NCBI GenBank assembly: GCA_001600615.1
Contig: BCKK01000009.1
Coordinates: 657,213 to 721,212 of the forward strand
Length of the DNA stretch: 64,000 nucleotides
DNA from: Dioszegia crocea
Lineage: Eukaryota > Basidiomycota > Tremellomycetes > Tremellales > Bulleribasidiaceae
Reading direction: 5' to 3'
The notes below the pieces were generated by a model, which had not been told where the DNA came from, did not search any database, and was given only the letters and a program-made list of their open reading frames with translations. The position numbers were made by a program, and so were the translations under genes. Below are positions 9,666 through 19,324 of this stretch, piece after piece. Each line of letters begins with the position of its first letter. The stretch's first letter is position 1.

Positions 9666-11012
9666 ATGAAACGGCGTACGCCAAGAGCCGCCCGGTCCTC
9701 ATCACGTCCCCGCCGAGCTTCTCACTCCTCTCCACCCATCGCTCATGAAACATCAAGCACATCCTTCCGTCTCTCAGACATCATCCGCATTGCCATATAT
9801 GCTGACCCGCACGGCAGGAGGTACAGCCAAAAAGTTCAAGACGCCGATCTCGTCCTACTTGCAGGCGCTTTTTCCTATCAGCCACTATACGAAGGCTGCC
9901 GCCCATTCACCGGAGTCCAAGATCAGATTGACGATCTCAACCACTTCAAGGAGATGTACGCCGATGGCGACACGGTCATTGTTGCCATTCCCGGCAATCA
10001 TGATTGGCCCGTTCAGACGGCATTCGAAAGATGCTCAGACCCCACTCATCCGACGCTCTCCAAGCCTTCCACGATTCCATGGGGTAGGACGAGCGTTCAC
10101 ATCAGTGACGAGGACTGCGAGCGTATCCGAGAGGCGTACAAATCGAGCAATGATGGCAAGTACTACTTCAGCCAGCATGGATTGCTCGATATCAAGGTCA
10201 AAAACAATCCTCTTAGCTTGTTCTGCTCCGGTGCTAGTCAGCGTCGGGGTACGGACGGTTACGCATTTGATGAGGAGGATGGCGAGGCGTTATGGGAGGA
10301 GATGCAGCCTGGGGTGGATATTGTCATGACGCACGGTCCAATGGCTTGCTCCATGCGAGACATCAGGCATCAAGGCGAAACTCGGATCGACATGGGCTAT
10401 GAGGCCTCTCAATCACTTCGAACTGCCATACTCAGGTCAAAACCTGCCCTCGCCGTTTGTGGCCATCATCACAATGGGTACGGGCACATGCGCGTCACGT
10501 ACGGCGACGACGGATTAGGCGACACAGCGCAAACCGGTCTGATTGTCAATGCCGCATCGGTGATTGACGGAGCAGACTTCGCGATGGGATTGCGCGATTA
10601 CAGATTGGCAGAATATCTCACACCCCGCGATCCGTACGTTGTCGATTTCAACACAATCACCAAAGAGTGCACAGTCGTCTCCAACTGGAATGATCATACA
10701 TCGATCCGCGGGGAGAAGGTCCTGATTCCGGACTACAAGGAGGTCATCGCGTGGGATAAAGAAGGACAAAAGGAGGGTTTGTTCGGGGGATCAAACTCTG
10801 AAGTCACCAAGGTTGAGGTCGATTTGGAGGAGGATGCTCGGCTGCTCGAGACGTATCTGAGTACGCGCAAGTTCCCGATGACTGATACTTCGAAGGAGGC
10901 CTGGCTGGATGTCTGTTTGAGGGACTGGAACACTCAGTCAGCGATACAGAATGAGACGGGGCTGGGGGGTTTGAGAGGCTGGTCGACTGATGGAACGTGG
11001 GTCCGGGTTTGA
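9666..11012 (+). CDS. Calcineurin-like metallophosphoesterase, copy 2, altered site
   Basis: A 448-residue intronless paralogue. I chose the ATG at 9666 because family similarity begins about 45 residues later, after a basic Ser/Arg-rich leader (MKRRTPRAARSSSRPRR). The motifs read ADPHG (DxH kept), LLAGAF where copies 1 and 3 have FAGDF (the bridging Asp is Ala, codon GCT), IPGNHDW, IVMTHGPM and CGHHHNGYG (GHxH kept). Loss of the GD aspartate normally removes or strongly weakens two-metal catalysis, so the protein may be inactive, changed in specificity or regulatory. The full-length tail is present and ends TDGTWVRV. Confidence 0.85.
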   Translation: MKRRTPRAARSSSRPRRASHSSPPIAHETSSTSFRLSDIIRIAIYADPHGRRYSQKVQDADLVLLAGAFSYQPLYEGCRPFTGVQDQIDDLNHFKEMYADGDTVIVAIPGNHDWPVQTAFERCSDPTHPTLSKPSTIPWGRTSVHISDEDCERIREAYKSSNDGKYYFSQHGLLDIKVKNNPLSLFCSGASQRRGTDGYAFDEEDGEALWEEMQPGVDIVMTHGPMACSMRDIRHQGETRIDMGYEASQSLRTAILRSKPALAVCGHHHNGYGHMRVTYGDDGLGDTAQTGLIVNAASVIDGADFAMGLRDYRLAEYLTPRDPYVVDFNTITKECTVVSNWNDHTSIRGEKVLIPDYKEVIAWDKEGQKEGLFGGSNSEVTKVEVDLEEDARLLETYLSTRKFPMTDTSKEAWLDVCLRDWNTQSAIQNETGLGGLRGWSTDGTWVRV

Positions 11013-11653
11013 GAAGAAAGGCGAGTAGGGACGTAGATGCATCGTCTGACTCCCTCATGCTACAAACCGATATTGACGTATTCATGAAGCACTGTAATGA
11101 TTGCCGGGAAGCGGAGTCCGGGCCGATGAGGATGTGAGAGGAAGAGACGTCGACGGCCCTGAGATCTCGTGCGCTCGTACAAGAGGTGGCGGCGCGCCGC
11201 AGCAGCAGCCGCGAAACACGTCCGGCTATCAACACCTATCCCCACGCATGCGGTGCAGGTCAAAGGAGGCGTGAACGAGGCCGAGGTCAGTATAGTCGTC
11301 AAACGGTCAGGGGTACATGTTCCGTGGGACGGGTACAGGCCACCCTCGTAAGGAATCGAGCGCTCTCGCGCGGATCACGGAATGTGCATCCTCACGCTCT
11401 ATTCTCGACTCTACAACGTCATCTCTCCACTCACTATTGACGACTTGACTCGCGACTGGCTCGCACCGCTTCGAGATCAGGATCGTGACCCCACACATTT
11501 GTTTCGTCATATCATCATCGTCGCACCGTAAGTTTCCGACAGAGTGCTGGATTTGCCACCCGACCTTGACCTCTACGTCGTCATGCTGACTGTTAGTCCG
11601 ACCTCAGTACTGCCCTTCTTCCTCTCTCCGTCGCTCATCAAGCCGGCTCCCGA
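11013..11653. other. Intergenic between phosphoesterase copies 2 and 3
   Basis: A 641-bp spacer. The 3' half holds a probable 5' UTR intron (listed separately) and CT-rich leader sequence before the copy 3 ATG. The open frames on the minus strand are Arg/Ser-rich without domain features and are judged to be chance. Confidence 0.5.
11528..11596 (+). other. Probable 5' UTR intron of phosphoesterase copy 3
   Basis: GTAAGT at 11528 and a branch-like ATGCTGACTGTTAG ending at 11596 define a 69-nt intron of the type used throughout this window. It lies 57 bp upstream of the ATG at 11654. The coding part of the gene has no introns, so this would be a leader intron. Confidence 0.5.
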
Positions 11654-13045
11654 ATGTCCCCTACTCCTACTCTCCTACCGGCGTCAAGACCCAAGATGAA
11701 AACCATCCAGCTCGACTCCCCCCTCCGCAAAGATATCATCCGCTTGGTAGTCGTCTCCGACCTGCACAGCAGGGACCTTCTCCCCGGAGAGCTACCTGAA
11801 GCCGACGCCTGCATCTTCGCAGGAGACTTCTCTTACCAGCCAGTTACCGATGATCTGCGAGCTCTGTCGAAAGATCAGATGGAGGAAATGGTGCAGAGGC
11901 AAATCGACGACATCAAACAAGTCCGAAGCTGGGGTTATCCCACCACATTTGCGATTGGAGGGAATCACGATTGGCTGGCACAGGAGGCTCTTGCGTCTGA
12001 TTTGCCAGCAGCGGCCGGGCCAAGGGGAGGAAGGTCGGCGGGGAAGAATCGGCTGTTGCTTACGCCGGACCAGAGGGACCGGATCAAGGCGGTGTGTAAG
12101 ACGGACAAGGAGAAAGGATGGTTCTTTGGCGAGCACGAGGTGGTCAGCACAGAGATCAAGGGGCATCCCATCAGCGCCTTTCTTTCCAGCTTCAGTCAAC
12201 TTCGTGGCAAGGCGGATGGATGGACGTTCGAGGAGGAAGAAGCTGCCAAGACAAACTTCTGGAAAGCCCTCTCCGAGTCTGGTCAGAAGGTGAATCTGTG
12301 CATCACGCATGGACCGCCCGCAGATTACATGACGAGGTTGAAGGCGGGCGAGACGGTGTGGGATCGGGATCGGATTGTACCGTGGCATATCGGCTCTACC
12401 TCCCTCAGGCAGGCGATGGATATCTCGAAGCCGGACATCTCTTGCTGGTGTCATGTCCACAATGCCCGAGGCCATCATGACCTCCGAGATACCGCTGGCG
12501 AGTCGTACGGTCTAGGCATCAACGCCGCGGTCGTGCTCTCGGGTGATCGACCAAGACTTCGATTGAAGTACAACACTCCTCGCGCGCCGTATGTTGTCGA
12601 TTACAATGTTGTGACTGGAGAGGCGACAGTCATCCGTCCGGATGCTCCTGCCGATGGGTCTACTCTCCCCGACGACGATTGCTGCACTGTCACAGGGGAG
12701 ACGGTAGAATTGCCAGCATACGCCTCCAAGATCATCAAGAAGGCGGGCGTTGAGGCCGAAGCGGTTGCAGGGCGTGAATCCGATTCGGAGAGTGAAGCTG
12801 GCGTGAAGAGCGAAGCCGACTGGGAGAATGAAGTGGGAGGGGAGAGTGCGGCGGCCGCAGATCGCAGGATGTTGGAAGAATCTTTGGGCTTCAGCGAGAA
12901 GACCTGTCCCATGCCGAAGTGGGACGATATACGAACTTTCGTCCAAGCATGTCTGAGAGACTATGCCTCCGGGCGCAAAGGTCCGCACACTGCAGATCAG
13001 CTGCTCCATCTGGATACAAGTGTCAGTCAGGACATCACTACGTGA
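11654..13045 (+). CDS. Calcineurin-like metallophosphoesterase, copy 3
   Basis: A 463-residue intronless paralogue and the most diverged of the three. Motifs: VSDLHSRD (DxH), CIFAGDFSYQP (GD kept), IGGNHDWL (GNHD), CITHGPPADY (H), and CWCHVHNARGH where copies 1 and 2 have GHxH. The Gly is Cys but both histidines remain, so metal binding should persist. The C-terminal part contains TGETVELPAYASKI, an acidic low-complexity linker (SDSESEAGVKSEADWENE) and the tail motif QACLRDYASG. It probably arose by tandem duplication with the two upstream genes. Confidence 0.85.
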   Translation: MSPTPTLLPASRPKMKTIQLDSPLRKDIIRLVVVSDLHSRDLLPGELPEADACIFAGDFSYQPVTDDLRALSKDQMEEMVQRQIDDIKQVRSWGYPTTFAIGGNHDWLAQEALASDLPAAAGPRGGRSAGKNRLLLTPDQRDRIKAVCKTDKEKGWFFGEHEVVSTEIKGHPISAFLSSFSQLRGKADGWTFEEEEAAKTNFWKALSESGQKVNLCITHGPPADYMTRLKAGETVWDRDRIVPWHIGSTSLRQAMDISKPDISCWCHVHNARGHHDLRDTAGESYGLGINAAVVLSGDRPRLRLKYNTPRAPYVVDYNVVTGEATVIRPDAPADGSTLPDDDCCTVTGETVELPAYASKIIKKAGVEAEAVAGRESDSESEAGVKSEADWENEVGGESAAAADRRMLEESLGFSEKTCPMPKWDDIRTFVQACLRDYASGRKGPHTADQLLHLDTSVSQDITT

Positions 13046-13260
13046 GCTCGACAGACCGGTGCCATTTGGAAGCTGGAGAAGATGTATGAGTGGAGAAGTT
13101 TAGAGTGCGCATAGTCAGTCCGAATTAGTTCTGATATATGTACATACAGTATGGATTGATGATTTGAAGAGATACAATACCTGAGTCATGTATAGTACTG
13201 AGTAAAGTCAGAATATATCCACAATCTCAAATTTGCGACGTACCGTAGATCCAGATCTAC

Positions 13261-15954
13261 CTAATCTTCAAATCCCTGCTTCTGTAATAGATACAACTCA
13301 TGATATCGCCCCTTGGCCTCCATCAATTCATTGTGAGATCCAATCTCGCTGATCGTCTGCCATACATCAGCGTGACTCTCCAACAAACAGGAAAGAGAAC
13401 ATACCCCATCTTCGACAACAGCGATCTGGTCCGCCTTTCTCGTCGTTGAGAACCGATGAGAGATGAAGATGGTCGTACATCTCCGTCCTTCTTGATGACT
13501 CAATGCGTGAATCTGCGCAAAGAGTAGAGACTCGGCCTTAGGGTCTAGACTTGCACTTGGTTCGCTGATGGGATCAGCTTTATTCACTTTCTGATCCTCA
13601 TTTGCGGAAAGACACGGGTTGAGGAAGAACTAACTCACTCGAAGACTACCAGATCCGCCTCGCTAGCGCGCATGAAAGCTCGCGCGAGGGCCACTCGCTG
13701 CCATTGACCTCCTGAGAGTTTGGCCGATTGCTCATTTTCGCCATCGCCCTTGCTAGCAGGTGCTTTATCACTATTTGCTGGACCGGCAGACTTTTCTGAT
13801 TGAGCGATGTCCAGGTTTGTATTGGCAAGCCCGGTAGTTGTCGACAAAAGTGGCGTGGAAGATCCACCCCCTGACCCAACGACGCTGCGAAGCACAGACG
13901 CAACCCCGACACTCCCAAATATCCCCTTCATCCGATCCATAAGTCCACCCTTCCCATCCCCAAATCCGGACTTCCCCCTTCTCCTAGGCCTATCATCCGA
14001 AGACCACTCAATATCCCCTTCCCCACCCCCACCGGGCACACCATGCTGGCTCAACTTCCCCTCCAGTCCGACCTTATCCAAAACCACCCCAGCCCCTCCC
14101 CGCTCAATCGCCAGTCCCACCAACCCATCATCCGCCATCTGATCCACTTGCCCTATCCCCACATTCTCACGAAGGGTGAAGGAGTACTTGCAGAAATCCT
14201 GAAAAAGACATGATGTTCGCCGATGGACGGAAGCTGGATCAAAAGCTGCCATGGGTTGACCATTCAGAGTGAGTGACCCCTGATGGTCGAATAGACCCAT
14301 GAGGACTTTGACCAGTGTGGTCTTCCCACCGCCGTTCAGACCCACAATGGCCAGTGTGGTTCCGGGCGGGATTGTGAGGTTGATGCCGCTCAGGACATCT
14401 TTGGTCGTGCCTGGATATCGGAAGCTGAGGTCTTTGGCAACCAGGCCCATTCCGCCTTGGACGCGATAAGCTTCAAAGTCTAGTGGTTCGGTATTGCGGT
14501 ATGCTGGAGGTCGAAGGAGATGGGGATGATTTGCGAGCTCGATAGCTTCGACGTAGGCCGCCATGAAGAAGATATTGTTGAAGACTTGTTTGACGGTATT
14601 GGATGAAGAACGGATGGAGCCGAGGAGGGATTCGACAGTGCGTTGGTACAGACGTATGGAACCCAAAGAAAGTGAAGTGGGAAGAACACGAAGCGCCAGT
14701 AATACCTGATCGTCAGTATCAGGCTTTAAGCTGCAAGTGGAACTCACGTAGAATGAATTCTGGACAGCTTCCTCTACGATATGAAGGGAGAAATCGTAGA
14801 TATGCCGCCCGTGCGTCGCCGTCTGCATCTCTATTTCCGTCGCCCGCTTCACGGCGTCCCATCTATCCAATACCCAGTGTCTCAGCCCGTAAAGCAAGAT
14901 CTCTTGTCGTATCACACCGCTCCTAGCCATCTCATTGACCTCTCGAGTCCGCATCCCGTTCATGAACGATTGACCGCGGTTGGGCCGAAGGAGCCCTGAC
15001 ATCGTACGCAGCAAGGCGGGCGCGATTGACAGGATAATCAAAATGATAGTGGACCATCCGAGATTGGACACAGCGCCGCCTGTGAGGGCAGAGTACATGA
15101 GGGCGAGCTGCGATAGGATCCCGATGAGGTTGGTGATGAGTGAGAAGGCCGATGTGAGCGCATCGAATGCGCCTCCCGATCCCGAGCGGTACACCCCGCC
15201 ATTTGGATGTCTGACAGTGCGATACTCGGCCCCGGTGAAGATCCCAGCTTCATTCATGAGGGCGGCGACGTAAGGGGAGGACAGATTTGGGATGGAGAGG
15301 GATAACTTGGTGGCGAAGTAGGCACGTTCAAGGACTGTATCGACACGAGACTGGCGTTAGCTGTGCCGATCGCGTTGACTCACCCGCACTATCGCGTCAT
15401 TCGACCTCAGAGCATGCTGGATTCCGTCCCCTGCTATCGACAAGAGCATTGACGTCAGAGCGACTCTTATCACCTCGGCACTCTCCACACCGTCTGGCTC
15501 AAAGCTCTTCTGTACCAAATCCAGCAGCTTACTGCTAGCCCATATTCTGGGACATCAGCCGTGTTCTCAATTAGCAAAACACGACTCACTTGGCAGTGGG
15601 CAAAAGCCCTCTGCTCAACATTCCACCCAAGTAGGCTATCATTCTCCATTCCTGCCCCTTGATGAAGAGCGCCAAGAGCCGAGGGCCACAACTCTGGATC
15701 AGTCGGGTGGCGATTCTCACATTCCGCAAGGTGAAGGGACGATCTTCGCCTTGGGGCCTGAATCCGCCTGGCGATTCCGGCGAGATCCGAGATTCTAGCC
15801 ATAATGCCGAAACGGGACTATGAGCGTCAGAAGGTTTGAGTGGAGGTTCAGGCCCAGGTTCAGGTCGTGCGGGAACAGACGTGGGGCCGGAGGTTGAAGG
15901 CCGCCGGCGACGGACAGTCATGCCTTCCGAGCTGAGGGGTTTGGGAGGCGTCAT
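13261..15954 (-). CDS. ABC transporter-like protein, tandem copy A
   Basis: A half-type ABC protein of roughly 800 residues with an N-terminal membrane/helical region and one nucleotide-binding domain. The start is ATG 15952-15954. Conserved blocks are RPFTLRNVRIATRL, FIKGQEWRMIAYLGG, SLSIPNLSSPY and a hydrophobic core (LALMYSALTGG, WSTIILIILSIAPALLRTM). The ATPase domain shows Walker A GLNGGGKTT, a Q-loop region CLFQDF, signature LSGGQWQRVALARAFM and H-loop IFISHRFS. Splicing the intron at 13576-13640 restores a normal Walker B (LVVFDEPSASLD). Between Q-loop and signature lies a roughly 150-residue Gly/Ser-rich insert. TAG is at 13261-13263. The substrate is unknown. It is paralogous throughout to copy B directly upstream. 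Confidence 0.85.
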
Positions 15955-16295
15955 TTCCTCCCAGATCTTGTAATGAGTGTGATAGAGGGTAGATGAGCTG
16001 CCTCATAGGCTTGGTGGATAAGGTGCACATTGCTGTGCGGATGGGTTAAGGTTGACACGGCAGCGTCAGCGTGGAAATCCTGTGCGGACCGGCAGCATGT
16101 GGGGTCTCCACGGATTACCTCATCGGTCCTCGCCAAGGCTGGCTGTGATAAAGTTTTTTGTCGCTTCAGCATGTGTACTGCTTGCCCAGTGCCCAGGCTT
16201 GTCGAGACTCTATGACACAGAAGAGATGGGCCGATGAAGTATATACAATGTCATGATACAATACACATTCTCTCCCCTTCCCATAGCAATCCCGA
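15955..16295. other. Intergenic between ABC copies A and B
   Basis: A 341-bp spacer holding the promoter of copy A, with a palindromic element listed separately, and the 3' UTR of copy B. No gene is seen. Confidence 0.6.
16099..16126 (-). promoter_or_regulatory. Promoter element of ABC copy A (GTGGGGTCTCCAC + GATTACCTCATCG)
   Basis: GTGGGGTCTCCAC followed by GGATTACCTCATCG, about 145 bp upstream of the copy A start. Nearly the same 26-bp block stands 148 bp upstream of copy B, where the first half is inverted. Each half contains two opposed sites fitting the Mig1/CreA consensus SYGGRG (GTGGGG and GTGGAG). The conservation is visible; the binding protein is inference. Confidence 0.5.
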
Positions 16296-19072
16296 TCAAT
16301 CATCAAAACCCCTAGCTTGGAGGTTGTACAAATGGGAATACCGGCCCTGAAGCTCCATCAAAGCCGCGTGTGTACCAATCTCCTTGATCGTCTATCCTAT
16401 CAGCCACCTTCTTACATTCTGCCTTGAGGCAAATGCAAAGTACGTACCCCATCCTCAACCACAGCGATCTGATCCGCCTTCTTGGTAGTAGCAAACCGAT
16501 GCGAAATGAAAATTGTCGTACACCTTCGTCCTTCCTGATGGCTGAGTGCATGGATCTGCGCAAAGAGCAAAGACTCCGCTTCAGGATCTAGACTGGCGCT
16601 TGGCTCACTGGATTGATCAGCTTATCTATGTTTATACAACACCATGGAAACAAGAGTAACTCACTCGAAAACGACAAGATCGGCCTCGCTAGCTCGCATG
16701 AATGCTCGAGAGAGGGCGACGCGCTGCCATTGACCACCCGACAATCGGGCGTGTGAAGATGCGTCGAGTTCCGCCGGAGTGGATAAGATTGGGATCGCGG
16801 GGATTTGCACTGCGGTCTTTTCTGGACTCGAGGTAGAGGGAGGGGATCCGGCGATGGATATTTCGATTTTAAGCTCGGGGGTGGGAAGGATTGAGTCGGC
16901 TGGGCTGATAATTTCGTCCTTGGCCACCACGCCAATTTTGCTGGCGCTGACAGGCTCAGCGACCTTCATCTCGGTTCCGCTCCGTCCTGTCATTCCCTTG
17001 ATCTGACCCCAAAACCTGACGCCAACACCCAGCTTCACCACCTTTTCCTTCTTATCCAAAACAACCACCTCGATCGCCTCATTCCCTTCCGATTTCGGCA
17101 ATCCGTTTTTATTCAACATCCCCTCAAGTCCGACCTTCTCCAATACCCCTCCTGCCCCTCCTCGCTCTATCGCCATCCCGACCAAATCATCCTCGCCCAT
17201 CCTGCCCACCTGGCCTATACCCACATTCTCTCGCAAGCTCAAAGAGTACTTGCAAAAGTCTTGGAAGAGGCAGGAAGTCCGCCGGTGGACTGATGCCGGG
17301 TCATAAGAGGCTAATTCGTTCCCGTTCAGCAGAAGCGAGCCCTCATGATCGAAAAGTCCCATAAGAACTTTGACTAGTGTAGTCTTTCCGCCGCCGTTCA
17401 GGCCGACGATGGCGAGTGTGGTTCCGGGAGGAAAGGTGAGGTTGATGCCGTTTAGGATATCGACATCTTTGGTCGAGCCTGGATATCGGAAACTGAGGTC
17501 TTTCGCCACTAGACCCATCCCTCCGTCGACGCGGTATGATTCGTAGTCGAGCAATTCGGTGTCTCGGAATCCGGGCGAGCGGAGGAGATGCGGATGAGTA
17601 GGGAGATCGATCGCTTCGATATAGGCGGCAATGAAGAAGATGGTGTTGTAGACGTGGCTGACCGTGTAGGATAGGCGGCGAATAGAGCTGAGGAGGGATT
17701 CGGAAATTTGCTGGTAGAGACGGATAGATCCGAGGGAGAGTGTTGTAGGAAGTACTCGAATGGCCAAGAGGACCTATTGATCAGTCAAGACATTGATGGA
17801 AGCGAGATCGACGTACGTAGAATGAAACTAAAACGCTTTCTTCGGCAATATCCAAACCTAGCCTGAATGTTCGATGGCCACCTTGCTGATTCTTCTTTAA
17901 TTCGGCTTTCTCCCGCCTCGCAACGTCCCACCGTCCCATCACCCAATCCTTCAACCCAAAAAGCGTCAACTCTTGGCGCATTGTACTGCTCTTCATGACC
18001 CTGACAGCTTCTTGCTGCCGTAATCGAAGTCCGGACGATGCAGCGTACGTAGCGTGGTCATCTGGCCGTAGGAACTCGCCAAGGGTACGCAAAAGAGCGG
18101 GCGAGATGGATAAAGCGATGAGCGCAAGTGTTGGCCAGCCGAATCTGAGCATGGCACCGCTGGAGAGTGTCGAGTACATCAGCATGAGCTGGGAAAAGAC
18201 ATCAAGGAATTCGACGAGCATTCCGAACGTATTGGCAATGGCATCGAAGGCGCCGTAGTTGAAGGGTCGGAGGGCACGTGTCGAGCTCTTCATGGACGGA
18301 TGCTCACTCCCGGTAATTATACCAGCTTCGAATAAGAGGGCGGAAATGTAAGGCGAGGAGAGGTTTGGGATAGACAGGGAGAGCTGGGTAGAGATGTAGG
18401 CTCGTTCGAGTGTTGTGTCGATGTGAGTCTTTGGGGGGATCAGCAACTGGCATAACCCCAGAACTTACCGTCAGAAGCGAATTATTATTTTTGAGCACAT
18501 GTCGGACAGCACCATCTGCCACCGAGAACACCAGCGATAAGAACGCCACTCTAATCACCTCGTTCTTGTCGACCCCTTCTGGCTCAAAACTCTTCTGAAC
18601 CATATCCAACAATTTGCTACTGGCCCAAAGCCTATAACGTCAGCCAGTGAAAAATATTGGATGGTGGATCCAGAATCTCTCATGTGACTCACTTGGCAGT
18701 CGGCAACATGCCCCTACTCATCATACCAGCCAGGTACGCCACCATTCTCCATTCCTGACCCTTGATGAAGAGTGAAATGAAGCGGTACACAATCAGCCGG
18801 ACGAGCCTGATGGCAATCTTGGCATTCCGAATGGTAAATGGTCGATCTTCTCCTGCGTCGCGATATCCGCCCGGCGCGTCGGGAGAGAGACGTGACTCGA
18901 GCCAAAGAGCTGCGATGGGAGTATGAGCTTCGGATGGGATGGGCACAGGAGGTGCTTCGGTCGGAAGTGGGGCAGCCTTAGTTTCCGGGTTAAGGGGAGT
19001 GTTTGGAAGGCGGTGTCGAACGCCTGAATCGTCCGGTCTAGGGTCCGCCAAACTCGTCGAAATGCCAGTCAT
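16296..19072 (-). CDS. ABC transporter-like protein, tandem copy B
   Basis: Paralogue of copy A with the same exon plan. I place the start at ATG 19070-19072 (MTGISTSLADPRPDD); an upstream in-frame ATG exists. Blocks: RPFTIRNAKIAIRLVRL, FIKGQEWRMVAYLAGMM, LSIPNLSSPYISALLFEAGI, hydrophobic LMLMYSTLSSGA and FGWPTLALIALSISPALL. ATPase: GLNGGGKTTLVKVLMGLFD, RRTSCLFQDFCKYS, ARLSGGQWQRVALSRAFMR, then the PSASLDP region after an intron, and HRF H-loop. The insert before the signature motif is present but differs in sequence from that of copy A (Pro/Ser/Glu-rich). The last exon ends LYNLQARGFDD with TGA at 16296-16298. It diverges from OFD1 across a 252-bp promoter. Confidence 0.85.
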
Positions 19073-19219
19073 CCTGATCAGACGAGCGGCTTGTAGTGAT
19101 GCCAAGCTTCGGGATGAGGTACATGTCAAGCATCTTGATAGATATGTGAGGCAAATGTATCAGAAGCAGCACACACACACCTCGAGGCTTCTTCAGGAGT
19201 CTTCAGGTGGAGAGGCGAT

Positions 19220-19246
19220 GTGGAGACCCCACAGATTACCTCATCG
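19220..19246 (-). promoter_or_regulatory. Promoter element of ABC copy B (GTGGAGACCCCAC + GATTACCTCATCG)
   Basis: GTGGAGACCCCAC is the exact reverse complement of the core in copy A's element and is followed by AGATTACCTCATCG. It lies 148 bp upstream of the copy B start and 79 bp upstream of the OFD1 start, so it may serve both genes. Confidence 0.5.
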
Positions 19247-19324
19247 TTCATGGCTGAAAATTTCTCTTGAACAGTGTCGATCTCTCGTTCCATCTATCCA
19301 TCTTCTAGCCCTTATCTGACAACA

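Noticed and set aside
11792..12478. 228-codon minus-strand frame inside phosphoesterase copy 3
   Set aside because: It lies wholly antisense to a well-supported catalytic domain and has the composition of a shadow frame.
13570..13680. Apparent loss of the Walker B aspartate in ABC copy A
   Set aside because: The unspliced frame reads VVFE, but removing the intron gives VVFDEPSASLD, a normal Walker B. The oddity was an exon-boundary artefact.
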